Source of the DNA: an uncultured Lachnospiraceae bacterium
GTDB lineage: Bacteria; Bacillota; Clostridia; Lachnospirales; Lachnospiraceae
Assembly: GCA_947164865.1 (NCBI GenBank)
Contig: CAMUYA010000010.1
Coordinates: 35,914 to 99,913, forward strand
Length of the DNA: 64,000 bases
Direction of reading: 5' to 3'
The notes under the pieces are model-generated. The model worked only from the letters and a program-made list of their open reading frames with translations. It was not told the DNA's origin and ran no database searches. Below, piece by piece: positions 27,301 to 34,907 of the stretch (positions are counted from its first letter, which is position 1; every line of letters starts with the position of its first letter). A program made the position numbers and the translations under genes.

Positions 27301-27844
27301 GCTTTCCCTCTCTTGTGATATATCTTCCCGTGATGTAATCGGTGAATTCTTTGTAGATGACCCCAAGATCCGCAAGCTTTGAACCCAGCGCAGAACCCTT
27401 TCCCACTGTATCCGAAAGCTTTGAGACCTCATCGGGAGAAAGGCTGTACTGCATGAATTCGGATATCACACTCTTGACTTCGTGAATGTATCCCTGGCGA
27501 TTCATACGGCGCCCGAGAACGGGAAGATCAGCCGCGATCCTTCCGCACACTCTCTGTAGCACAAGGCTCTTCCCGGTATCGTCCAGAACGGGCAGTTCTT
27601 CCCAGCCGACTTCCGTCATTATCCTGTGGGTAAGGCGGCCGAAACTGAGGACATCGATATTAAGGATGCCCCCTGTTTCACTTCCGGTTGAAAGCTCCTG
27701 CTGAGTCTGCATCGTGAACTGATCCGGCACGATCACGAGGAAATTCCGCGAAGGCTCTTTCTTTGCCCGCTCAAGTATCTCTTTATGTATTTTTGTTGTT
27801 TTTCCGGAGCCGGAAGGCCCGAATATGAATCTTAGATTTCCCAT
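24353..27844 (-). CDS. addB: ATP-dependent helicase/deoxyribonuclease subunit B, AddB
   Basis: Predicted 1163 residues. It opens with FIFGPSGSGKTTK, the AddB ATP-binding loop, and ends with a RecB-like nuclease (VRIVDYKSSSKKL) closed by the iron-sulphur cysteines: one in LEAYANCPYKFF and three in CEYCSYRASC. AddB is the partner that cuts the 5' strand and recognises Chi. The C-terminal end has low-complexity KPSGKSSDKPSDKS residues not seen in typical AddB. No clear Shine-Dalgarno is found before ATG 27844. Order addB-addA as in Bacillus. Confidence 0.97.
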   Translation of the reverse strand: MGNLRFIFGPSGSGKTTKIHKEILERAKKEPSRNFLVIVPDQFTMQTQQELSTGSETGGILNIDVLSFGRLTHRIMTEVGWEELPVLDDTGKSLVLQRVCGRIAADLPVLGRRMNRQGYIHEVKSVISEFMQYSLSPDEVSKLSDTVGKGSALGSKLADLGVIYKEFTDYITGRYITREGKLDILRQVIPASSVLAGSVVVFDGFTGFTPIQLGVIEDIIVKADETIVTLVLGSDKKIGECLDMQELFYLSGKTYDSLVKRADKAGAQVLPPDVLDHRAGPAKIDFIEKNLFRISSEKYEKEDDDSVVLFCASNVSEEVHQAGLEIRRLLAENKDLQFRDIALVSGDIEGYAPYIETEFQKMQIPYYIDRTSGIRLNPLIEGVRSVFDLYLKNFSSDSVFRYLKSGISGIDRTDADMLESYVRQTGIRGYKAWKNVFAVKTRDMSAEDETELSRINEIREKFMSQISGFGSIAGDRQTVLRENTKASAASFVSGLYDYLLSIDAAGILSGYARRFEAEGDYVREKEYDQIYRKLMELLEQIESLMGEDEISFKEFGEILDAGFGEIRIGTIPQSVDRVLVGDIERTRVPKVKILFFAGVNDGNIPRNTDKGGIISDLERESLFEKGLELAPSPREEMYNQRLYLYMNMTKPSERLYISWAGLDATGKSLRPSYLCEMIKNMFPGSRILFPENEKKTSQIVTGSEGLRYLGEELRLFAEGNAEEETPLYTIYSAFSDPELSEKRDKLEKAAFYRYKPEKIEKVLAEKLYCEKPEEGSDESVLRSSVSQLEAYANCPYKFFLRYGIKLKETIAFEIDSRDTGNVFHEVIDLFSKKLKEDGRNWRDFSDEYARDTVDGLLEKVTNIYGACVFQDSARNRLNIYRLKKALITSVLSIRYQIQKGAFEPQAFEVPFRRDIKLDSETGKKRVLRLRGKIDRVDLAKKDGKVFVRIVDYKSSSKKLNPPDLYDGSQLQLPMYMDQEVKRLGEKGVSSGPASMLYYHVEDPLVQLSYESSEKDIENERRKQNKMHGYTVGEDLIVSLNDKSLEEGNSSSDVINVTYKTDGGFNAHSEVLPQDDFNTLMKYSEYIAKKQADDILGGNIEARPAEKGSCEYCSYRASCGFDNRIPGYEKSKKENVNKIQMAPLMREKMDKPSGKSSDKPSDKS

Positions 27845-27952
27845 GGATTATATGATACTCTTTTTGAGGGTGATTAATATCCCTTAGTGTGAATTCAGGT
27901 TTTCGGTGTTTTTCTTTTATCGTTTTAAGCGATCCGTTTAAGCGATTTAACC

Positions 27953-28792
27953 TCAGTCTATTACAGCATAGATTTTATCGAGATCGACTTTGCATTTATC
28001 GTCATAGATTGCTATTCCGGTCTCTCCCGCCAGAGGCATGATTTCCGGTGTATAATCTTCATCCATAAAGTTGTGCTTTATCAGAAGCTTCTTTTTCGGA
28101 TCTATGATCCAGTATTCCCGAACACCTGCGGCTTTGTATTTGAAAAGCTTTTTTGTCAGATCTTTCATGCGTGTTGACGGCGATAATACTTCAAGCACAA
28201 AATCCGGTGCCCCGAATATTTTTTTGTCAAGATTAATACTCTGATCACAAAGAATAAACGCATCCGGGACCACCATTGTCTGCTCATCCTTGTCGAGCTG
28301 AACATCGATCGGCCCCATATAAACCTTACATGGGCCTTTGTTAACGTCAATAAAAGCAGAAACACCCTTGCAAAATTCATACACTATTTCCTGATGTGTA
28401 ACCGTAGGCGATGCCATATCATAGAATTCACCGTCTATCAGTTCCTTCCTGACACCATCGGGGAGCCTGTAATAGTCGTCGACTGTATATTTTCCTCTGC
28501 TCTCCATATAAGCAGGAACAGGCTCACATACTATAGGTTCTCCATAATTGTTTACATATGAAGTCGGCAGCGGCTTGGATTTCTCATCAAAATAATAGCA
28601 CTTATTCAAACTGTCATACAGCGGATTTGTAAGCATCTTTTCAAGTGCATTCAGCGTCGACTTTCTTGGGTTCTTTGTCTCCCCCGAAAAAATCTTGATT
28701 ATCGTCCCGAGCGGAACACCGCTGTAATCACAGATCTGAACATAAGTGAATCCCTTTCTTTCCTTTATTTCCCTGAGTTCGTCAACTGTCAT
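27953..28792 (-). CDS. HTH domain fused to Uma2-family PD-(D/E)XK nuclease
   Basis: Predicted 279 residues. Residues about 1-60 form an XRE-like helix-turn-helix (GFTYVQICDYSGVPLGTIIKIFSG). Residues about 95-275 form a Uma2/DUF820 domain: KELIDGEFYDMASPT, VVPDAFILCD, PDFVLEVLSPSTR and AAGVREYWIIDP, which include the E, D, E-V-L residues of the PD-(D/E)XK core. Uma2 proteins are abundant in cyanobacteria and Firmicutes and have no settled role; fusion to an HTH suggests DNA-targeted or transcription-linked nuclease activity. ATG 28792 follows GGAGGG by eight bases. It lies upstream of addB, on the same strand. Confidence 0.85.
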   Translation of the reverse strand: MTVDELREIKERKGFTYVQICDYSGVPLGTIIKIFSGETKNPRKSTLNALEKMLTNPLYDSLNKCYYFDEKSKPLPTSYVNNYGEPIVCEPVPAYMESRGKYTVDDYYRLPDGVRKELIDGEFYDMASPTVTHQEIVYEFCKGVSAFIDVNKGPCKVYMGPIDVQLDKDEQTMVVPDAFILCDQSINLDKKIFGAPDFVLEVLSPSTRMKDLTKKLFKYKAAGVREYWIIDPKKKLLIKHNFMDEDYTPEIMPLAGETGIAIYDDKCKVDLDKIYAVID

Positions 28793-28982
28793 AAGCTTCA
28801 CCCTCCGAACATTGAAATGTGATCTGTTTTATAGTATCTTACCGTTTCTTATAGTTTATTATAGTTATATTGCACTGTCAATCCCGATTTATGATCAAAA
28901 GCGGTGTTCTTTCAAGCATATCTATTTTTAATATGTTACAATAATGATCGTAACAATTATTCATACAACAAAGGAAAATCAC

Positions 28983-29741
28983 ATGAAAGAACAACTCTAC
29001 ACCATACCCCTTAATGATGCTGTCAATGCGAATGACGAATGTCCCTTCTGCTTTATAGAGAGGAATGTTGAGCAGGATCTGCTGGATTATGTGCTCGGAA
29101 GCGGATCGTCATACATGGAGGCGGATATGCGCGCCATCACCGATGCCAACGGCTTTTGCAGGGATCACTGGCATAAGATGTTTTCCTACGGGAACACTCT
29201 CGGAAACGGCTGGATACTCAAAACACATTATATGCAGATACGGCGCGAGATGGATATGGAGTTTAAATCCTTCCGCCCCGGCAAGGTTTCTCTTAAGGAT
29301 AAACTCAGGAAAGCAGAAAGCAGCAATTCCCTTGTAAACTGGGCACGAGAGACCACAAAGAGCTGCTATATCTGCGGACAGTTCGAGAAGACATATAAGC
29401 GTTATCTTGACACCTTCTTTTACCTCTGGGAAAATGACAGCGATTTCGTGGAAAAAGTAAAAAGGTGCAAGGGCTTTTGCATCCCCCATTTCGGAGACTT
29501 ATGCGAAGCCGCCGATGATAAACTCTCGAGAAACCGCAAAGATGAATTCTATGAAACCGTAAAACGCCTTATGACGGAAAACTTCGACAGGCTTCAGGAA
29601 GATGTAGCCTGGCTGGTTGAAAAGTTTGATTATCAGAATCAGGATGCGGACTGGAAGAATTCCAAGGATGCGGTTCAGCGCGGAATGCAGAAGCTTAAGG
29701 GCGGATATCCCGCAGATGCCCCCTACAGAGCGGGAAAATGA
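28983..29741 (+). CDS. DUF6062-like protein with two Cys/His sites
   Basis: Predicted 252 residues, cytosolic. Two repeated metal-like clusters are visible: CPFC with FCRDHWHKM, and CYIC with GFCIPHF. Each has a CxxC pair followed by a C-x-x-H group, so the protein could bind two zinc ions. The opening MKEQLYTIPLNDAVNANDECPFC matches the DUF6062 start I recall from Lachnospiraceae. ATG 28983 follows AAAGGA; an ATG at 28944 is too far upstream and has no site. Function unknown. Confidence 0.75.
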   Translation: MKEQLYTIPLNDAVNANDECPFCFIERNVEQDLLDYVLGSGSSYMEADMRAITDANGFCRDHWHKMFSYGNTLGNGWILKTHYMQIRREMDMEFKSFRPGKVSLKDKLRKAESSNSLVNWARETTKSCYICGQFEKTYKRYLDTFFYLWENDSDFVEKVKRCKGFCIPHFGDLCEAADDKLSRNRKDEFYETVKRLMTENFDRLQEDVAWLVEKFDYQNQDADWKNSKDAVQRGMQKLKGGYPADAPYRAGK

Positions 29742-29767
29742 TTTATTATTTTTTAATACTTTGACCT

Positions 29768-29795
29768 TTTCAATTATAGTAAAATTGATTATAAT
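29768..29795 (+). promoter_or_regulatory. Promoter of the small coiled membrane protein gene
   Basis: TTTCAA (29768-29773), 16 bases, TATAAT (29790-29795), followed by about 70 bases of leader and AAAGGAG before ATG 29866. Confidence 0.6.
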
Positions 29796-29865
29796 ACTGT
29801 TTACATGGACGTGAATTGTCCGACTTATTCAGATCATTATTTGGATACGAAAGGAGTTTTTTACC

Positions 29866-30201
29866 ATGAAGAAATTCGGAAAAATACTTATCGCCACAGT
29901 CGTAGTAGGTGGCATAGCCGCAGCTGTTGCATACTTCTACAGTCAGAAAAAGAAATCCTCCATCTCCATCGACGAATTCGACGATGACGAGGATGATGAC
30001 GAAGAGCGCAGCTATGTTCCCTTGAATAAAGCAGGTGAAGCTGTTTCGGAAGCTGCCGAAAAGGTTAAAGATGCCGCTGAGGAAGCTTTCACCCCCTTAA
30101 AGGAGACTGTTTCCAAGGCTAAGGATAAGGCTAAAGATGTGGCCGCCGATGCCAAGGAAAAGGTTGAAGAGTTCTTTGACGAGAGCGATTCGAACAAATA
30201 A
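29866..30201 (+). CDS. Small single-pass membrane protein with acidic and Ala/Lys helical tail
   Basis: Predicted 111 residues. One N-terminal transmembrane helix (ILIATVVVGGIAAAVAYFY) is followed by SQKKK, an Asp/Glu cluster (EFDDDEDDDEE), and an amphipathic tail with repeats of the KAKDKAKDVAADAKEKVEE kind, which resembles LEA-like or apolipoprotein-type helices. It could be a stress or envelope protein; no family is identified. An AAAGGAG site sits nine bases before the ATG. A strong terminator follows its stop. Confidence 0.7.
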   Translation: MKKFGKILIATVVVGGIAAAVAYFYSQKKKSSISIDEFDDDEDDDEERSYVPLNKAGEAVSEAAEKVKDAAEEAFTPLKETVSKAKDKAKDVAADAKEKVEEFFDESDSNK

Positions 30202-30232
30202 ACAAACGCACATCACAGATCGTGCATTGACA

Positions 30233-30258
30233 AAGGGACGGCACAGTTGCCGTCCCTT
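30233..30258. terminator. Terminator shared by converging genes
   Basis: AAGGGACGGC / GCCGTCCCTT is a 10-bp perfect stem with loop ACAGTT, followed by ATTATTT on the plus strand. It sits between the small membrane protein gene and the converging DUF2225 gene. Confidence 0.85.
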
Positions 30259-30298
30259 ATTATTTGCTTCAATATGTACACTGCTTCTTCGGTTTATC

Positions 30299-31153
30299 TC
30301 ATGAATTCTTTTCCTTAGCAGCCTTTACCAGCTCCTTAAGGTCCAGAACCTTATTCTTGAGTCTCTCATTGCCTCTGGTTGAAAGAAGACCTGCCACAAG
30401 CCTCGAAGCGGTATCGTAGTCACCGGTCTTATATGCAAGCTGCGCCAGCAGATAGTCAAGGGTGTTGGTATCCATTCCCGCAATGGGCGGATTTTCTTTT
30501 CCTCTCGCTTCGAGAAATCCCGTGTATGCATTCTTGAGATACTCCTTTTCCTGATTCTCAAGAGTTTCCTTCACATCCTGTGGAAGATGTCCCTCTGCCT
30601 CAAGCATCTCTTTCTTTCCGCGAAGGAGCCAGGCAGTCTTTAAGCAGATAAACGCTTTCTCACTGATCTTGCTCTTCTTTACCACTGCGCAGGCCAGAGC
30701 GATCTTGATCCTCTCAAATGCCTGATCGTATCCGTAGGTGGGATCGTCATATTTGTTGAGCTTTATGCTGGCACAGATATTTTCCTTGATGAGCTTTGTC
30801 TGTGCGGGAAGAAGGGGCCCGAAATACCTTGCTATCGCAGCATATCCGCAGCGTGGGCAGAGCACCACGTCATACTTGTTTGCATCGATGCCTTCATATT
30901 TGGGTCTCATGTCGTCATCCTGCGCGATCATTTTGGTCTTTCCGGTCTTCATGACCTTCGACATGAATTTCCTGTTACAGATAGGACATTCGAATTCCTT
31001 ATCGTAGATTATCTCCTCCTCGGAGATCGTCTTGGGCGCAACGATCTTGGCCGCCTCACGGGTAACGGCTTCCTTCTTTTCCTCTTCAAATATGTCTAAA
31101 TTCTCAAGCTTTCCGAGTCCGAGGCTTTCGAGCCCGTCCAATAATCCTGCCAT
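30299..31153 (-). CDS. DUF2225 family protein
   Basis: Predicted 284 residues. Two Cys pairs, CPIC and CPRCG, separated by about 45 residues, form the zinc-ribbon-like start of DUF2225. The rest is helical, with TPR-like pattern (FERIKIALACAVV.. and DYLLAQLAYKTGDYDTASRL). In Firmicutes this family is uncharacterised. ATG 31153 follows GAGGTG; a GTG six bases upstream is an alternative start. It is the last gene of the glnS-side run, 19 bases after glnS. Confidence 0.85.
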   Translation of the reverse strand: MAGLLDGLESLGLGKLENLDIFEEEKKEAVTREAAKIVAPKTISEEEIIYDKEFECPICNRKFMSKVMKTGKTKMIAQDDDMRPKYEGIDANKYDVVLCPRCGYAAIARYFGPLLPAQTKLIKENICASIKLNKYDDPTYGYDQAFERIKIALACAVVKKSKISEKAFICLKTAWLLRGKKEMLEAEGHLPQDVKETLENQEKEYLKNAYTGFLEARGKENPPIAGMDTNTLDYLLAQLAYKTGDYDTASRLVAGLLSTRGNERLKNKVLDLKELVKAAKEKNS

Positions 31154-31172
31154 TATCACACCTCACAATTTT

Positions 31173-32846
31173 CTAATCCTGCTTAGGAAGCACAAATGAA
31201 CTCTTTAGTGAAACGATCCGGTTAAACACAGGCGCTCCCTCTTTTGAATCCTTATAATCCACACAGAAAAATCCCTGTCTCACAAACTGGAATCTGTCGT
31301 ATGCCTTGGCATCCTTAAGTGTCGGCTCTACATAAGCCTTCTTAACCACAAGAGAATTCGGATTGAGATAGAGCTCCCCGTTCTCATCGTAGATGGAATC
31401 CATCTCGTTAGCTTTATCTTCGTCGATAAGATTCTCATAAAGCCTTACTTCAACCGGAACCGCATCCGCTGCCGATACCCAGTGTATGGTTCCTTTTACC
31501 TTGCGTCCGTCGGGGCTGTTCCCTCCCTTGGTCTCGGGATCGTAAGTGCAGTGAACCACCGTAACATTTCCGTCGGCATCCTTCTCACATGAAACTGCGG
31601 TCACAAAGTATGCACCCATGAGCCTTACTTCGTTTCCGGGGAAAAGCCTGAAATACTTCTTGGGGGGCTCCTCCATAAAGTCTTCTCTCTCTATGAAGAT
31701 CTCTTTTCCGAAGGGTATCTCTCTCGAGCCAAGCTCCTCGTTCTCCGCATTATTCACGATGGGAAGCATCTCCGTTTTTCCTTCGGGATAATTGTCGATC
31801 ACCAGCTTAATCGGATCGATCACCGCCATCATTCTGGGAACACCGGGCTTAAGATCTTCTCTGATGCAGTACTCTAGGGCTGCATAATCGGCAATTGACT
31901 GCGCCTTGGATATTCCGGACATATTCACGAAGTCTCTGATGGATTTGGGAGTGAACCCTCTTCTTCTGAGAGCTGCGATGGAAACAAGCCTGGGATCGTC
32001 CCAGCCGTCGACAATGCCCGACTCAACCAGCTTCTTGATATATCTCTTTCCGGTTACGACATTCTTTAAATAAAGCTTTGCAAACTCGATCTGTCTCGGG
32101 GGCATCTCGAATCCGACTTCCTTCACAAACCAGTCATAAAGAGGCCTGTGATCCTCGAATTCAAGTGTGCAGAGGGAATGGGTTATTCCCTCAAAGGCAT
32201 CCTCGAGGGGATGAGCAAAGTCATACATGGGATAGATGCACCACTTGTCTCCGGTATTGTGATGTGTCATATGTGCCACACGGTAGATGATAGGATCTCT
32301 CATATTGATGTTGGGAGAAGCCATATCGATCTTGGCTCTTAATGTCTTTTCTCCGTCGGCATATTTTCCTGCCTTCATATCGCGGAACATCTGAAGGTTC
32401 TCTTCAACACTTCTGTCGCGGGAAGGATCATTTTTACCGGGAGTATTGTAATCTCCTCTGTACTGCTTTATCTCTTCTGCGGTAAGATCGGAGACGTACG
32501 CCACCCCTTTAAGGATAAGCTTCTCTGCCGCCTCATACATCCTGTCAAAATAATCCGATGCAAAGAAGAGTCTGTCCTCCCAGTCAGCACCCAGCCACTT
32601 TACATCTTCCTTGATGGATTCGACAAATTCAGTCTTTTCCTTGGTGGGATTGGTGTCGTCGAAACGAAGGTTGAATTTTCCTCCGTATTCCTGTGCCATA
32701 GTACTGTTAAGGATTATGCTCTTGGCATGACCTATATGCAGATATCCGTTAGGTTCGGGGGGAAAGCGGGTCTGTACGTGATCGTACACTCCCTCCTCAA
32801 GGTCTTTGTCTATAAAATTCTCTATAAAATGCTTCGATTCAGCCAT
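31173..32846 (-). CDS. glnS: Glutaminyl-tRNA synthetase
   Basis: Predicted 557 residues, class I. HIGH-type motif is [13 protein letters not shown] (29-41), followed by NLRFDDTNP and [12 protein letters not shown], all diagnostic of GlnRS rather than GluRS. The loop normally holding MSKRKL reads [11 protein letters not shown], so the second residue of the KMSKS-like motif is Gly. The region [18 protein letters not shown] and the C-terminal anticodon-binding barrels are complete. It charges tRNA-Gln directly, so this organism may not need the GatCAB route for Gln. No T-box leader is present: the gene starts 27 bases after the AICAR formyltransferase stop. Confidence 0.96.
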   Translation of the reverse strand: MAESKHFIENFIDKDLEEGVYDHVQTRFPPEPNGYLHIGHAKSIILNSTMAQEYGGKFNLRFDDTNPTKEKTEFVESIKEDVKWLGADWEDRLFFASDYFDRMYEAAEKLILKGVAYVSDLTAEEIKQYRGDYNTPGKNDPSRDRSVEENLQMFRDMKAGKYADGEKTLRAKIDMASPNINMRDPIIYRVAHMTHHNTGDKWCIYPMYDFAHPLEDAFEGITHSLCTLEFEDHRPLYDWFVKEVGFEMPPRQIEFAKLYLKNVVTGKRYIKKLVESGIVDGWDDPRLVSIAALRRRGFTPKSIRDFVNMSGISKAQSIADYAALEYCIREDLKPGVPRMMAVIDPIKLVIDNYPEGKTEMLPIVNNAENEELGSREIPFGKEIFIEREDFMEEPPKKYFRLFPGNEVRLMGAYFVTAVSCEKDADGNVTVVHCTYDPETKGGNSPDGRKVKGTIHWVSAADAVPVEVRLYENLIDEDKANEMDSIYDENGELYLNPNSLVVKKAYVEPTLKDAKAYDRFQFVRQGFFCVDYKDSKEGAPVFNRIVSLKSSFVLPKQD

Positions 32847-32873
32847 CTTTGGTTTATGCTCCTTTGCACCTTA

Positions 32874-34052
32874 TCAGTGGTGGAATAATCTGAGACCGGT
32901 AAATGACATTACCATGCCATACTTATTGCAGCATTCGATCACTGCATCATCCCTGACCGATCCGCCGGGTTGTGCGATATATTTTACACCACTTTTGTGT
33001 GCTCTTTCAATATTATCCGAAAATGGGAAGAAGGCATCGGATCCAACCGTAACATCCTTCATGCCCTTAAGCCACTCTTTCTTTTCCTCGCGGGTAAATA
33101 CTTCGGGCTTTACCTTAAAAATCCGCTGCCATGTCCCTTCGGCGAGCACATCTTCGTATTCCTCTCCGATGTAGACATCTATGGCATTATCCCTGTCGGC
33201 GCGCCCCAGTCCGTCGGCAAACTGCAGGCCCATTACCTTGGGTGACTGGCGCAGGTACCAGTTGTCAGCCTTGCTTCCGGCAAGTCTGGTGCAGTGGATC
33301 CTGGACTGCTGCCCGGCTCCTATTCCGATGGCCTGACCGTCTTTTACGTAGCATACGGAATTAGACTGGGTGTATTTGAGAACGATCTGGGATATCTTCA
33401 TATCCATAAGAGCTTCATCAGGAATCTCTTTATTATCCGTCACGATATTACCGGGAAGAAGGGTGTTGACATCCAGTTCATTTCTTCCCTGCTCGAAGGT
33501 GATACCGTATACCTGCTTTTTCTCTATGGGATCGGGCTTATAATTCTCATCGATCTGCAGAATATTATATGCGCCCTTTTTCTTCTGCATCAGAAGTTCC
33601 ATTGCCTCATCGGTGTATCCGGGAGCTATCACTCCGTCGGATACTTCCCTTTTGATGAGCTTTGCGGTATCCGCATCACACACATCCGAAAGGGCTATGA
33701 AATCACCGAAGGACGACATTCTGTCGGCTCCGCGTGCCCTTGCGTAAGCACAGGCAAGAGGGCTTAAGCTTCCGAGATCGTCCACCCAGTATATCTTTGC
33801 AAGAGTATCGCTGAGGGGCCTTCCGACAGCAGCTCCCGCAGGGGAAACATGCTTGAAAGATGTCGCAGCAGGAAGTCCCGTGGCTTCCTTAAGCTCCTTT
33901 ACCAGCTGCCATCCGTTAAATGCATCCAGGAAGTTGATATATCCCGGGCGTCCGTTAAGCACCTTAACGGGAAGCTCGCTGCCGTCTTCCATATATATTC
34001 TTGAAGGCTTCTGATTGGGGTTACAACCGTATTTAAGTTCGATCTCGCTCAT
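32874..34052 (-). CDS. Stand-alone AICAR formyltransferase
   Basis: Predicted 392 residues equivalent to the C-terminal transformylase half of PurH; no N-terminal MGS/IMP cyclohydrolase domain is present. SFKHVSPAGAAVG contains the catalytic Lys-His pair, and YIAQPGGSVRDD is the conserved C-terminal loop. GIGAGQQSR is another fingerprint. It transfers a formyl group from 10-formyl-THF to AICAR to make FAICAR. Ring closure would then depend on a separate cyclohydrolase, and a PurO-type one is encoded immediately upstream. ATG 34052. Confidence 0.95.
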   Translation of the reverse strand: MSEIELKYGCNPNQKPSRIYMEDGSELPVKVLNGRPGYINFLDAFNGWQLVKELKEATGLPAATSFKHVSPAGAAVGRPLSDTLAKIYWVDDLGSLSPLACAYARARGADRMSSFGDFIALSDVCDADTAKLIKREVSDGVIAPGYTDEAMELLMQKKKGAYNILQIDENYKPDPIEKKQVYGITFEQGRNELDVNTLLPGNIVTDNKEIPDEALMDMKISQIVLKYTQSNSVCYVKDGQAIGIGAGQQSRIHCTRLAGSKADNWYLRQSPKVMGLQFADGLGRADRDNAIDVYIGEEYEDVLAEGTWQRIFKVKPEVFTREEKKEWLKGMKDVTVGSDAFFPFSDNIERAHKSGVKYIAQPGGSVRDDAVIECCNKYGMVMSFTGLRLFHH

Positions 34053-34134
34053 TGGTTTTCGTCCTTTTTTTGTTTTTCTATTTGACTATATCCTGATATA
34101 TAGCTTTATCGCGTATCCTTTTCTATATATCTTT

Positions 34135-34842
34135 CTATTTGTTTTTATTTATGATGACCGTGTCATATTTGCCGGTTCCTATCTCAATGTATCTTACAAA
34201 GAGAGACACTTTGTTTTCCTCATTGAGGTTTTCCCACAGCAGCTTTGAAAATGCCTGAATATCATTTTCGATCGAAACGGATGTGGGCTCTCCTTCATAG
34301 CTGGGAAGAGGATTTCCGTCATGCATGTATGTGTGGATGAAATGTCCCTCTCCGGCCTTGGGATTCTCGTAACTGTAAGTGAATCTCCTGCAGGATGAAG
34401 GGTCTCCGTTATTGCTCTTTAAAATAGACATCTCATAGGCAAACTTTCCGTTCTCGAGATGCATTACCGCAGATATCCTGGGAGTGTAGTTCGGTCCGTC
34501 GGGTTCAAACTCTCTGCATCTTAAAGACTGTTCAAAGGTCTCTCCCCTGGACATCCCTTCATAGATCGTATCGGTCTGATCTCCGTTTGTTACTATGGTT
34601 TTGTTGCCAAGCACTCTTACCGGAGCGTAGATTATAAGACTGGGATCTTCCAGCTTGGAGGGATCGAAGGCCTCCGTCCTGATTCCTTCACCTTCCTCTA
34701 CAAACACTCTGTTACGGCTGTTTGAGCTACGCCCCATGATAAAATAAGCTGTCACGGCATACTTTCCATCAGGGCTCACACCCACCACTATTCCGCGGCC
34801 GGGGTACGCATTCTCGCTAAGTTCCTTCTGCATTGTTGTCAT
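34135..34842 (-). CDS. purO: PurO-type IMP cyclohydrolase
   Basis: Predicted 235 residues. GRGIVVGVSPDGKYAVTAYFIMGRSSNSRNR resembles the opening of PurO-type (IMP_cyclohyd) proteins: the key elements are GRGIV, YFIMGRS and NSRNR. Later pieces GPNYTPRISAV and the CRRFTYSYE strand fit the same fold. PurO was described in archaea and closes FAICAR to IMP. Its position next to stand-alone AICAR formyltransferase gives a two-protein replacement for PurH. ATG 34842 follows GAGGAG; a GTG/ATG further up has no site and the length of 235 matches the family. Confidence 0.9.
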   Translation of the reverse strand: MTTMQKELSENAYPGRGIVVGVSPDGKYAVTAYFIMGRSSNSRNRVFVEEGEGIRTEAFDPSKLEDPSLIIYAPVRVLGNKTIVTNGDQTDTIYEGMSRGETFEQSLRCREFEPDGPNYTPRISAVMHLENGKFAYEMSILKSNNGDPSSCRRFTYSYENPKAGEGHFIHTYMHDGNPLPSYEGEPTSVSIENDIQAFSKLLWENLNEENKVSLFVRYIEIGTGKYDTVIINKNK

Positions 34843-34907
34843 CGTGTTATTCTCCTCTAAAATAGTATGATACCACGGATCGCTTCGTTTCTTCGAAACT
34901 CCCGCAA

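Noticed and set aside
32847..32873. T-box leader for glnS
   Set aside because: Only 27 bases lie before glnS, directly after the AICAR formyltransferase stop; too short for a T-box.
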